A stretch of 64,000 bases of DNA. Source: UBA1801 sp035353395. GTDB lineage: Bacteria > Acidobacteriota > Holophagae > Holophagales > Holophagaceae. The stretch is from the NCBI GenBank assembly GCA_035353395.1, contig DAOPZL010000002.1, positions 61,051 through 125,050 of the forward strand. The letters run 5' to 3'. The stretch's first letter is position 1, and each line of letters begins with the position of its first letter. The notes beneath the pieces were generated by a model. It ran no database searches, was not told where the DNA came from, and saw only the letters and a program-made list of their open reading frames with translations. Made by a program: the position numbers and the translations under genes. Of the stretch, positions 18,235 through 25,152 are shown one piece after another.

Positions 18235-19946
18235 GGTTCCTCCGAAGGATGTCTGGACTCGGCTCCGGCGGGCTCGCGCCTGAGCATCTGGTGAAGGGCG
18301 GCGCCGCTGGGCACCATGGGGTAGACGCAGGTCTCCTGTTCCACCCTGAACTCGATGAGGAAGGGGCCCTCGGTCCCGCGGGCCTCGGCGATCGCCGAGG
18401 GCGTTTCCGCGAGCGAGGCGACGGCGCGCCCCGGGATGCCGTAGGCCCTGGCGAGCTTCACGAAATCGGGATTCAGCATGGGCGTGGCCGCGTAGCGCCC
18501 CTGGTAGAAGAGTTCCTGCCACTGGCGCACCATGCCCAGGTAGCCGTTGTTGATGACGGCGATGTTGACCTTGACGCCCTCCTGCACCAGCGTCATCAGC
18601 TCCTGGATGTTCATCTGGAAGCCCCCGTCCCCGGCCACCACCCAGACTTCCTTCCCTGGGCAGGCCAGCTTGGCGCCGATGGCCGCGGGGAGCGCGAAGC
18701 CCATGGTGCCGAGCCCTCCCGACGTGATGAGGCTCCGCGGATCGTCATGCTTGTAGTACTGCGCCTCCCACATCTGGTGCTGGCCCACGTCGGAGACGAT
18801 GGTGGCCTGGCCGCCCGTGCCCTTCCACAGCTCGTGGATGACCTGCGGCGCCCGCAGGGAACCCTGGTCCACCAGGATGGCGTCGGGGTCGGCATCGCCG
18901 CGCAGGTCCTTGATGCGCGCCAGCCACTCGGGATGGCGGTTCGCCTTCACCCGCGGGAGCAGCACGTCCAGGGCCTCCCGCAGGTCCGCCAGGACGGGCA
19001 CGTCCACCTTCACGTTCTTGTGGAGCTCGGAGGCGTCGATCTCGATGTGGATCTTCTTCGCCCGGGGGGCGTAGGTCTGGAGGTCGCCCGTGACCCGGTC
19101 GTCGAAGCGCATCCCGAAGGCCAGGAGGAGGTCGGACTCCTGGATGGCCTGGTTGGTCCAGGACTCCCCGTGCATGCCCATCATGCCGAGGTTGAGGGGG
19201 TGGCTGGCGGGGATGGTCCCCAGGGCCAGCAGGGTCGTGGCGATGGGGGTGGAGGTCTTCTCCGCGAAGGCAAGGACCTCCGGCCGCGCGCCCGAGAGCT
19301 CGATGCCCCGGCCCGCGAGGATGACGGGCCGCCTGGCGGCCCGGATCAGCTTCAGGGCCTTCTGGATCTGTTCCGGGTCGGGCCTGGGCGGAAGATGCCG
19401 GAGATGGCGATGGGGCGCGTTCCCCTCCCAGTCGAAGACGGCCGTGGCCTTCTGGGCGTCGGCGGTGACATCCACCAGCACGGCTCCCGGACGCCCCGAG
19501 GTGGCGAGGGCGAAGGCCTCCCGCAGCACGGGCACGATGTCCTCCGCGCGCCGCACCAGGTAGGTGTGCTTGGTGACGGGCAGGGTGATGCCGGTGACGT
19601 CCACTTCCTGGAAGGCGTCCGTGCCCAGGAGGGGGGACCGGACCTGGCCCGTGAGGGCCACCAGGGGGACGGAGTCCATCATGGCCGTGGCGAGGCCCGT
19701 GACGAGGTTCGTGGCGCCGGGCCCCGACGTGGCGACGACGACGCCCACCTTGCCCGAGGCGCGGGCATAGCCGTCCGCCATGTGGCAGGCGCCCTGCTCG
19801 TGCCTGGCCAGGACGTGGTGGATGCCGGGGAAATCGAGCAGGGCGTCGTAGAGGTTCAGCACGGAGCCCCCCGGATAGCCGAAGACCGTGTCCACCCCCT
19901 GGCGCGCCAGGCATTCCCAGATGATGTGTGCTCCGCTCGATTCCAA
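18231..19946 (-). CDS. ilvB: acetolactate synthase large (catalytic) subunit
   Basis: A 571-residue thiamine-diphosphate enzyme making acetolactate from two pyruvates. Visible landmarks are FGYPGGSVLNLYDAL with the catalytic Glu in LARHEQGACHMADGYARASG, the FAD-contacting SGPGATNLVTGLA region, and the ThDP/Mg motif GDGGFQMNIQELMTL ending in NNGYLGMVRQWQ. It is the first structural gene of ilvBNC. A terminator hairpin 18 bases before the ATG and a leader peptide rich in Val, Ile and Leu codons precede it (separate entries), so expression is controlled by attenuation. Confidence 0.97.
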   Translation of the reverse strand: MESSGAHIIWECLARQGVDTVFGYPGGSVLNLYDALLDFPGIHHVLARHEQGACHMADGYARASGKVGVVVATSGPGATNLVTGLATAMMDSVPLVALTGQVRSPLLGTDAFQEVDVTGITLPVTKHTYLVRRAEDIVPVLREAFALATSGRPGAVLVDVTADAQKATAVFDWEGNAPHRHLRHLPPRPDPEQIQKALKLIRAARRPVILAGRGIELSGARPEVLAFAEKTSTPIATTLLALGTIPASHPLNLGMMGMHGESWTNQAIQESDLLLAFGMRFDDRVTGDLQTYAPRAKKIHIEIDASELHKNVKVDVPVLADLREALDVLLPRVKANRHPEWLARIKDLRGDADPDAILVDQGSLRAPQVIHELWKGTGGQATIVSDVGQHQMWEAQYYKHDDPRSLITSGGLGTMGFALPAAIGAKLACPGKEVWVVAGDGGFQMNIQELMTLVQEGVKVNIAVINNGYLGMVRQWQELFYQGRYAATPMLNPDFVKLARAYGIPGRAVASLAETPSAIAEARGTEGPFLIEFRVEQETCVYPMVPSGAALHQMLRREPAGAESRHPSEEP

Positions 19947-19963
19947 GATTCGGCTCCCTGAAA

Positions 19964-20000
19964 CGAAAAACCCCGCGTCCTTTTGGGATCGCGGGGTTCC
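19964..20000 (-). terminator. ilvBNC attenuator terminator
   Basis: A perfect nine-base-pair stem, AACCCCGCG (19969-19977) with CGCGGGGTT (19990-19998), and a 12-base loop that can itself form a small TCC/GGA pairing. Read on the minus strand it is followed by TTTTTCG, so it is a Rho-independent terminator located between the leader peptide stop (20020) and the ilvB start (19946). A competing short dyad, CCGGT at 19999-20003 with ACCGG at 20024-20028, abuts the terminator stem. Confidence 0.85.
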
Positions 20001-20019
20001 GGTGGGGAATGGGGTGCGT

Positions 20020-20181
20020 CTAGACCGGCTCCGCGTGGGCGTGGGTAATCACGATGCTAATGAGCACCACGATCGAGAGCCGTACGACGACGCCGAGGTT
20101 CCTCAGGCTGGCCAGTACGCTGGGCGCCGCGAGGCGGATGGCCTCGGCGCCTTTGCGCAGATGGACGGGAACCTTCGACAT
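20020..20181 (-). CDS. ilv operon leader peptide
   Basis: A 53-codon frame whose last third reads LGVVVRLSIVVLISIVI, with 13 branched-chain residues in 17 codons, before THAHAEPV and a TAG. This is the signature of an ilv attenuator leader peptide: ribosomes stall at Val/Ile/Leu codons when charged tRNA is scarce and prevent the downstream terminator (19964-20000) from forming. The ATG at 20181 is chosen because it coincides with the predicted transcription start of a promoter at 20189-20217, so it may be translated leaderless; no Shine-Dalgarno sequence is visible. An ATG at 20193 and a TTG at 20235 are in frame further upstream. The peptide is longer than the 32-residue enterobacterial IlvL. 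Confidence 0.8.
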   Translation of the reverse strand: MSKVPVHLRKGAEAIRLAAPSVLASLRNLGVVVRLSIVVLISIVITHAHAEPV

Positions 20182-20188
20182 GGATTCG

Positions 20189-20217
20189 AGCATAGCGATG
20201 GCGTCCGGAGACGCCAA
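20189..20217 (-). promoter_or_regulatory. predicted ilvBNC promoter
   Basis: On the minus strand TTGGCG (20212-20217) is separated by 17 bases from TATGCT (20189-20194). The start of transcription would fall near 20182, at or next to the leader peptide ATG. Matches to the sigma-70 type consensus are four of six in each hexamer. Inferred from sequence only. Confidence 0.5.
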
Positions 20218-20296
20218 GGCAATTTTGAACAACAAGTTCTTATCGCGGCATTAACCGGACGTATCCAGGCCGGCTCATGCCCCGCGGGCGAAGCGT

Positions 20297-20503
20297 TCAG
20301 GCCTTGGTGACGTTCGTCGCCTGGGGCCCCTTCTGGCCCTGGCCGCTTTCGAAGCTGACGCGCTGGCCCTCGTTGAGGGTCTTGAAGCCGGAGCCCTGGA
20401 TGGCGGAGAAGTGGACGAAAAGGTCCGGTCCGCCGGCGTCGGGGGTGATGAAGCCGAAACCCTTCTCGGCGTTGAACCACTTGACGGTGCCCTGCTCTGC
20501 CAT
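20297..20503 (-). CDS. cold-shock domain protein (CspA family)
   Basis: A 68-residue single cold-shock domain, an OB-fold RNA chaperone. RNP1 is KGFGFI (residues 14-19) and RNP2 is DLFVHF (27-32), with the aromatic residues VKWFN intact. The ATG at 20503 is chosen because the family begins at this point ([11 protein letters not shown]) and GGAAG lies just upstream; the frame continues 22 codons further but without family similarity. It stands alone between pheA and the ilv leader, all on the same strand. Confidence 0.95.
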   Translation of the reverse strand: MAEQGTVKWFNAEKGFGFITPDAGGPDLFVHFSAIQGSGFKTLNEGQRVSFESGQGQKGPQATNVTKA

Positions 20504-20677
20504 GACTTCCACCTGCTGCCTGTCCGGAGTGATCGGAGGCTGTGACATATCCCGGACAACGTCTGCCATAGCTTCTGTTCGGCTCTCCGTCCGATGCGGC
20601 GAGCCCCCTGAAGGATGCCTGGATTCCGGACGGATGTCCTGGATCTTTTTCGGGATCCCGCCCAGGGGGCTCCGGCG

Positions 20678-21793
20678 TCAGAGGGAGGGCTCCTGCGCCA
20701 GCGGGTAGCTCCCCAGCAGCTTGACGCTGGCGGCGACCTCGCGGAGTTCGGCCAGGGCCGCGGCCAGGGGCTCCTCCTGCTCGTGCCCCTGGACGTCGAG
20801 GAAGAAGGCGTGCTCCCAGGCCTTCCTCCGTGTGGGCCGGCTCTGGATCCGTGACAGGTTGAGGCCCCGCCTGGCCAGGGGCTCCAGGAGGCGCAGCAGC
20901 GCGCCGGGGCCGTCCTGGACGGTGGCCACGAGGCTCGTGCGGTCCCTGCCGGTGGGGCCCGTGGCGGCGCGGCCCAACACCAGGAAGCGGGTGGCGTTGC
21001 CGTCGAGGTCCTGGATGGATTCAGCGGCCACGCGCAGGTCGAAGATCCCGGCGGCGAGCTTCGAGGCCACGGCGGCGCCGTCCGGATCCTCGCGGGCCAT
21101 CCGGGCGGCCTCGGCCGTGGAGGGGGCCGCCACGTGGCTGGCGCAGGGCAGGTGGCCGGCCAGCCAGCGCTGGCACTGGCCCAGGGCCTGGGGATGGGAG
21201 TAGACGCGCCGCACCTGTGCCCATTCCCCCCCGGGCCGGAGGAGCAGGGCCTGCTCCACGGGCAGGAGGATCTCGGCCGTGATGCGCAGGGGACTTTCCA
21301 GGAAGGTGTCCAGGGTGGAGTCCACGAGGCCCTCGGTGGCGTTCTCCACGGGCACGACCCCGTGGTCGGCCTGCCCGCGCTCCACCGCCTGGAAGACCGA
21401 GGGGATCGATCCCTGGGGCAGGGCGAGGATGGAGCCGCCGAACTGGTGTTTCACCGCCTGGTGGGTGAAGGTGCCCTCCGGTCCCAGGAAGGCCACTCGG
21501 AGGGGGCGCTCCAGGCTCAGGCAGGCGCTCATGATCTCCTGGAAGACCGGCCGCACGGCCTCGCCGGGGAAGGGGCCGGGATTCAGGGCGGCGAGGCGGT
21601 GGACCACCTGCCGCTCCCGTTCCGGGGCATAGAAGGGGGCTCCGGGGACGAGCGCGCGCTTCAGCTCCCCCACCTCTCCGGCGAGGCGGGCGCGCTCGTT
21701 CAGCAGTCCGAGGATGCGCTCGTCCACGGCGTCGATGCGCGAGCGTAGCTCCGGGAGGCCGGTCGGGGCCGGGCTTGGAGAGGATGGGGTCAT
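20678..21793 (-). CDS. pheA: bifunctional chorismate mutase / prephenate dehydratase
   Basis: A 371-residue P-protein for phenylalanine synthesis. An AroQ-type chorismate mutase occupies about residues 12-90 (LRSRIDAVDERILGLLNERA), prephenate dehydratase about 97-275 (VAFLGPEGTFTHQA, VPVENATEGLVDSTLDTF, and the catalytic DGNATRFLVLG) and an ACT domain for Phe feedback about 285-365 (ALLRLLEPLARRGLNLSRIQSRP, where the ESRP motif is QSRP). ATG at 21793 has GGAGG five bases upstream; an upstream in-frame TTG at 21805 is disfavoured. A Phe-rich leader peptide and terminator lie just upstream, so it is regulated by attenuation. Confidence 0.96.
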   Translation of the reverse strand: MTPSSPSPAPTGLPELRSRIDAVDERILGLLNERARLAGEVGELKRALVPGAPFYAPERERQVVHRLAALNPGPFPGEAVRPVFQEIMSACLSLERPLRVAFLGPEGTFTHQAVKHQFGGSILALPQGSIPSVFQAVERGQADHGVVPVENATEGLVDSTLDTFLESPLRITAEILLPVEQALLLRPGGEWAQVRRVYSHPQALGQCQRWLAGHLPCASHVAAPSTAEAARMAREDPDGAAVASKLAAGIFDLRVAAESIQDLDGNATRFLVLGRAATGPTGRDRTSLVATVQDGPGALLRLLEPLARRGLNLSRIQSRPTRRKAWEHAFFLDVQGHEQEEPLAAALAELREVAASVKLLGSYPLAQEPSL

Positions 21794-21804
21794 GGGGGCC
21801 TCCA

Positions 21805-21843
21805 ATGAAGAAAGCCCCCGATCCGCAGTGCGTTTCGGGGGCT
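21805..21843 (-). terminator. pheA attenuator terminator
   Basis: A perfect nine-base-pair stem, AGCCCCCGA (21813-21821) with TCGGGGGCT (21835-21843), and a 13-base loop. On the minus strand it is followed by TTTCTTC. It lies 11 bases before the pheA ATG and 23 bases after the stop of the leader peptide. GGGG within 21874-21880 could pair with the 5' arm to form an antiterminator. Confidence 0.83.
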
Positions 21844-21865
21844 GGATCCGATCGAAGTCGCTGGT

Positions 21866-21943
21866 CTAGCTCAGGACCCCTCCGGCCGACGCACCCGAGG
21901 CGCGAAAGCCGAAAAAGAAGAAGCTGGAGAGGGAGAGGTTCAT
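21866..21943 (-). CDS. pheA leader peptide
   Basis: A 25-codon frame beginning MNLSLSS, followed by four consecutive Phe codons, Gly and a fifth Phe (TTC TTC TTT TTC GGC TTT), then an Ala/Ser/Gly-rich tail and TAG. Together with the terminator at 21805-21843 this is a typical phenylalanine attenuator: stalling at Phe codons when Phe-tRNA is uncharged would prevent termination and allow pheA expression. No Shine-Dalgarno sequence is visible before the ATG, and I could not find a confident promoter upstream. Confidence 0.8.
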   Translation of the reverse strand: MNLSLSSFFFFGFRASGASAGGVLS

Positions 21944-22024
21944 CGAGGAGACCAGGAGGAATCTACACTCTGCCACGGAGCGCGGAGGACCGCAAACAAC
22001 GAGGGATCATCCGCGCATTCCGAG

Positions 22025-22351
22025 TCATTCGCCCCTGGCGCCTCGGCGCATGGTCAGGAGCCAGTGGGAAGGAGCCTCGGCCCGGACGCCGTGGGACAGC
22101 CCCCTGGGCAGGCTCTTCTGGTCGCCCGGCTCCAGGAGCGTCCAGGTCCCGTCCACCATCACTCGGATGGAACCCTCCAGCAGCAGCACCTGGGCCGGGA
22201 AGGGCGTGGTGTGGGCGCTGATCTCCTGGCCGGTGTCCATGGAGAACAGGACCAGCTTGGTGCTGCCGGGCAGGTCCAGGAGGGGCCGGCTGGCGATCGC
22301 GCCCGGGGAGACGGGCAGGGTGTCCTGGAGGCTGGTGATGGGTTCGGTCAT
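22025..22351 (-). CDS. cupin domain protein
   Basis: A 108-residue single-domain cupin. The beta-barrel pattern is visible: TGQEISAHTTPFPAQVLLLEG for motif 1 with one His, and LEPGDQKSLPRGLSHGVRA for motif 2 with a second His. Metal ligands are sparse compared with canonical cupins (Gln replaces the Glu/second His of motif 1), so a binding rather than catalytic role is possible. ATG at 22351 is preceded by GGGAG. It follows hcp by 19 bases on the same strand and is probably cotranscribed, suggesting a role in nitrosative stress, by context only. Confidence 0.8.
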   Translation of the reverse strand: MTEPITSLQDTLPVSPGAIASRPLLDLPGSTKLVLFSMDTGQEISAHTTPFPAQVLLLEGSIRVMVDGTWTLLEPGDQKSLPRGLSHGVRAEAPSHWLLTMRRGARGE

Positions 22352-22370
22352 GTCGGCTCCCACGGGGGGA

Positions 22371-23663
22371 CTACTTGGCGGCGCAGTCTGCCAGCACGTC
22401 GGCCTTGCCGTCCTGGCCGATGAGCTTCAGGTCGTAGGCTTCCTGGAGGATCTTGAAGACGTTCGGGGTGATGAAGGCCGGCGCCGCGGGCCCGACCTTG
22501 ATGCCCTTCACGCCGAGGTAGAGCAGGGTGAGGAGCACCGCCACGGCCTTCTGCTCGAACCAGGAGAGCGTGATGTTGAGCGGCAGGTCGTTGACCCCGC
22601 AGCCCAGGGCCTTGGCGAGGCCCACGGCCACCTGGATGGCGCCGTAGGCGTTGTTGCACTGGCCCATGTCCAGGAGCCGGGGCAGGCCCAGGAGGGTGCC
22701 GTAGTCGTGGCCCATGATGCGGTACTTGCCGCAGCCGAGGGTCAGGATGAAGCTGCTCTGGGGGGCGTTCTTGGCATAGTCGGTGTAGTAGTTGCGGCCG
22801 GGTTCGGCGCCGTCGCAGCCGCCGATGACGAAGAAGTGGGTCACCTCGCCCTTCTTCACCGCCTCCAGGATCGCCGGGGCGGCGCCCAGGATCACGCTGT
22901 GGTGGAAGCCCACGGGGATCTTCCCGAAGTCCCGGGCGGGCAGGTTCCCCAGCTCCTTGGCCCGCTTGATCACGGCCGAGAAGTCGTCGGTCTTCAGGCG
23001 CGTGGCGCCCGGGACGGCGGTCACGCGCGTCGTGAAGAAGCGGTCGGCGTAGCTCGGCTTCGGGTGCAGGATGCAGTTGGTCGTGGCCAGGATGGCGCCG
23101 CCGAAAGCCTCGAACTCCCTCTTCTGGAGCTGCCAGGCCCCGCCGAAGTGCCCGGCCAGGTTGGGATGGTTGGCCAGCTTGGGATACATGAAGGCCGGGA
23201 TCATCTCGCCGTGGGTGTAGACCAGCACGTCGGTGCCTTCCACCTGCTGGAGGAGGTGCTCCAGGTCCAGCATGTCGTGGCCGGTGATCAGGATGCCGGG
23301 CTGGGGCCGGGTCCCGATGGTGATCTCCCGGGGCTGCGGCTGCCCGTAGTGCTCCACGTGGGCCTCGTCCAGCATCTCCATGACGCGGAGGTTCTGCTTG
23401 CCGCACTCCAGGACCATCTCCAGGAGGGTGGGCATGTCGAAGTTGACGTTGGTGACCGTTGCGAAGAGGGCCTCCTCCACGAAGGCGTCCACGGCCTCGT
23501 CCACCTTGCCCAGGCGCCGGGCGTGGTGGGCGTAGGCGGCCATGCCCTTCAGGCCGTAGAGCAGCGTCTCCTGGAGGCTCTGGACGTCCGGATCCTTGCC
23601 GCAGATGCCGGTGACGTCGCAGCCCTTGCCGCCTTTCGTCTGTTCACACTGGTTGCAGAACAT
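22371..23663 (-). CDS. hcp: hybrid cluster protein / hydroxylamine reductase (compact form)
   Basis: A 430-residue Hcp. The N-terminal cubane ligands are Cys3, Cys6, Cys15 and Cys21 (C-x2-C-x8-C-x5-C, the spacing of anaerobe-type Hcp). The hybrid-cluster ligands lie in SGHDML-like GHDMLDLEHL, VYTHGEMIPAF, TTNCILHP, IGGCDGAEPGRNYYTD, LTLGCGKYR, DMGQCNNAYGA and LSWFEQKAVAVLLTLLYLG. Usual Hcp is about 540-550 residues; here one of the two three-helix bundles following the N-terminal cysteines is missing, as in the short class III proteins. Hcp is an NO or hydroxylamine reductase and S-nitrosylase. ATG at 23663 follows GGAGG. An FNR/HcpR-like box lies at 23741-23754. It heads an operon with the cupin gene. 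Confidence 0.95.
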   Translation of the reverse strand: MFCNQCEQTKGGKGCDVTGICGKDPDVQSLQETLLYGLKGMAAYAHHARRLGKVDEAVDAFVEEALFATVTNVNFDMPTLLEMVLECGKQNLRVMEMLDEAHVEHYGQPQPREITIGTRPQPGILITGHDMLDLEHLLQQVEGTDVLVYTHGEMIPAFMYPKLANHPNLAGHFGGAWQLQKREFEAFGGAILATTNCILHPKPSYADRFFTTRVTAVPGATRLKTDDFSAVIKRAKELGNLPARDFGKIPVGFHHSVILGAAPAILEAVKKGEVTHFFVIGGCDGAEPGRNYYTDYAKNAPQSSFILTLGCGKYRIMGHDYGTLLGLPRLLDMGQCNNAYGAIQVAVGLAKALGCGVNDLPLNITLSWFEQKAVAVLLTLLYLGVKGIKVGPAAPAFITPNVFKILQEAYDLKLIGQDGKADVLADCAAK

Positions 23664-23740
23664 GGATACCTCCGGGGTTTTGCCCATCCTGGGGCGTTTG
23701 TTTACGGGATCTAGATTCCGTGTATCGACCCGGAGTGACC

Positions 23741-23754
23741 TTGACGGGAATCAA
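23741..23754 (-). promoter_or_regulatory. FNR/HcpR-like binding site upstream of hcp
   Basis: TTGAC-GGGA-ATCAA on the plus strand (TTGAT-TCCC-GTCAA on the minus strand) is a near-perfect match to the Crp/Fnr-superfamily box TTGA(T/C)-N4-(A/G)TCAA used by FNR, DNR and HcpR to control hcp genes. Its centre is about 84 bases before the hcp ATG, compatible with an activator position. A Crp/Fnr family gene is encoded at 32446-33087. Confidence 0.65.
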
Positions 23755-23761
23755 GACCGGG

Positions 23762-23787
23762 GGGCCTGTGACGGATGTCACAGGCCC
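23762..23787. promoter_or_regulatory. perfect CRP-like palindrome / hairpin between hcp and the SGNH-MBOAT operon
   Basis: GGGCCTGTGAC (23762-23772), four bases, then its exact complement GTCACAGGCCC (23777-23787). The core reads TGTGA-N6-TCACA (23767-23782), identical to the enterobacterial CRP consensus. It lies 124 bases before the TTG start of the SGNH operon and 104 bases before hcp. It could be an operator for a CRP-type regulator or a stable hairpin; there is no T-tract, so a terminator is less likely. Confidence 0.55.
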
Positions 23788-23910
23788 GCGCCTGGTCCCG
23801 GCGGACCGGTCCTAGGCCCGCCGGGGCCGATCCCGCTAGACTGAATGCCGAAGCGGATCGAGGGCGCACGGCGCCGGTCCGGCTTCTAGACCGCGTCATC
23901 CGGGAGTCCC

Positions 23911-25152
23911 TTGCCGCCATTCCGCCTGATCCCTGCCTTCCTCGGTGCGATGGTGTGCCTGTGCGCGGCCGGGGCCGGGACCTTCGGGGACGAGTGCCTC
24001 GCGGTCGAGGCGAGGACCGGACGGGTGCGCGTCCTCCACTTCGGGGACAGCCATTCGGCGCTGCCGGCCGTGCAGCGAGACTACCGGCGCCTGTTCCAGG
24101 GCCGGTTCGGGGACGGGGGCCCGGGTTTCTGCCTGCCCTGGGTGGATCCTCAGCCGGGCCTCCGGGCCGGTGCCAGCCGCGGCTGGCGCAGGTCTCCGGA
24201 GCGTTCCGGGGAGGCCGCCGCCGGCCTGGCGTCGGCCTGGTTCGAGGCCGCGCGGGCCGGCGAGACCGCCACCCTGGAGGGGGACTTCTCGCGCTTCCGG
24301 ATCCACTTCGAGACCCTCCCCGGGGGCGGTTCGGCGAAGATCCTGGTGGACGGTCGGTTCCTGGAGGAAGTCTCCCTCCGGGGAACCGGGCCGGCGTTGA
24401 AGATCGTCGAGCGGAGCCTGCCGCCCTCCCGGCACCTGGCCGTGGTCACGTCCCGCCCCGGCCCGGTGCGCCTCCTGGGAGTCTCCCTGGAGGGCCGGAC
24501 GGGCGCCACGTACGGCGTGCTGGCCGCCAACGGGATCCAGGCCTCGCGGCTGCTGGACATCCCGGAAGCCCTCTTCGAGGCCCAGGTGAAGGCCGAGGCG
24601 CCGGACTTCGTGATCCTCGCCTTCGGCACCAACGAGGCCAACGACCGGCTGTTCGATCCGGAGACCTACCGCGGGACCTTGGAAGCCCTGCTGGCGCGGT
24701 TCCGCAAGGCCGTTCCCTCGGCGGGCGTGGTGCTGTTCGGGCCTCCCGACGCGAGGCTCCCGAAAGGCCAGCCGGGCGCCCTGGACCGGGTGATCCAGGT
24801 CCAGCGCGAGGTCGCCGCGGCCCGCGGCGCCCGTTTCTGGGACCAGCGGGAGGCCATGGGCGGGCCCGGTGCCATGGACACCTGGAGGGAGGCCGGCCTG
24901 GCCCGGCCCGACGGCGTCCACTTGACGAAGGAGGGCTACCAGCGGCTCGCCCAGGCCTTCGAGGGGCGGTTCCTGGGGACGCCCGGGGCCTCCGGAGTCC
25001 TGGCGAAGCCCGTGCCGGAGGTCGCGCTCTCGTCCTCGGCGCCCCGCCCCATCTACGTGTTCAGGACCCGGGACGGACGCACCCTCGTCACGACGGATCC
25101 CGCCACGGTGGCGGGCGAGGAGGGCGAATGGGAGGGGAGGAAGCCCGAATGA
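23911..25152 (+). CDS. secreted SGNH/GDSL hydrolase-like protein 1 of O-acylation locus
   Basis: A 413-residue protein starting at TTG with GGGAG five bases upstream. It has a signal peptide (about residues 1-25). SGNH blocks are visible: VLHFGDSHSA with catalytic Ser47, VILAFGTNEAND for block III, and DGVHLTKEGY with the Asp-x-x-His pair. Family members next to MBOAT proteins transfer or remove acyl groups on extracytoplasmic glycans, as AlgX, AlgJ or PatB do. A jelly-roll-like insert (about residues 95-205) separates the Ser block from the rest. Its stop overlaps the start of the next SGNH gene (ATGA). The C-terminal 55 residues are low complexity. Confidence 0.82.
   Translation: MPPFRLIPAFLGAMVCLCAAGAGTFGDECLAVEARTGRVRVLHFGDSHSALPAVQRDYRRLFQGRFGDGGPGFCLPWVDPQPGLRAGASRGWRRSPERSGEAAAGLASAWFEAARAGETATLEGDFSRFRIHFETLPGGGSAKILVDGRFLEEVSLRGTGPALKIVERSLPPSRHLAVVTSRPGPVRLLGVSLEGRTGATYGVLAANGIQASRLLDIPEALFEAQVKAEAPDFVILAFGTNEANDRLFDPETYRGTLEALLARFRKAVPSAGVVLFGPPDARLPKGQPGALDRVIQVQREVAAARGARFWDQREAMGGPGAMDTWREAGLARPDGVHLTKEGYQRLAQAFEGRFLGTPGASGVLAKPVPEVALSSSAPRPIYVFRTRDGRTLVTTDPATVAGEEGEWEGRKPE

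Noticed and set aside
20181..20235. TTG at 20235 as start of the ilv leader peptide
   Set aside because: It would lie upstream of the predicted promoter elements and lacks a ribosome binding site. The ATG at 20181 agrees with the predicted transcription start.
23762..23787. The GGGCCTGTGAC hairpin as terminator of hcp or of an upstream gene
   Set aside because: It lies upstream of both divergent genes, has no T-run on either strand, and no gene ends there. An operator is more plausible.
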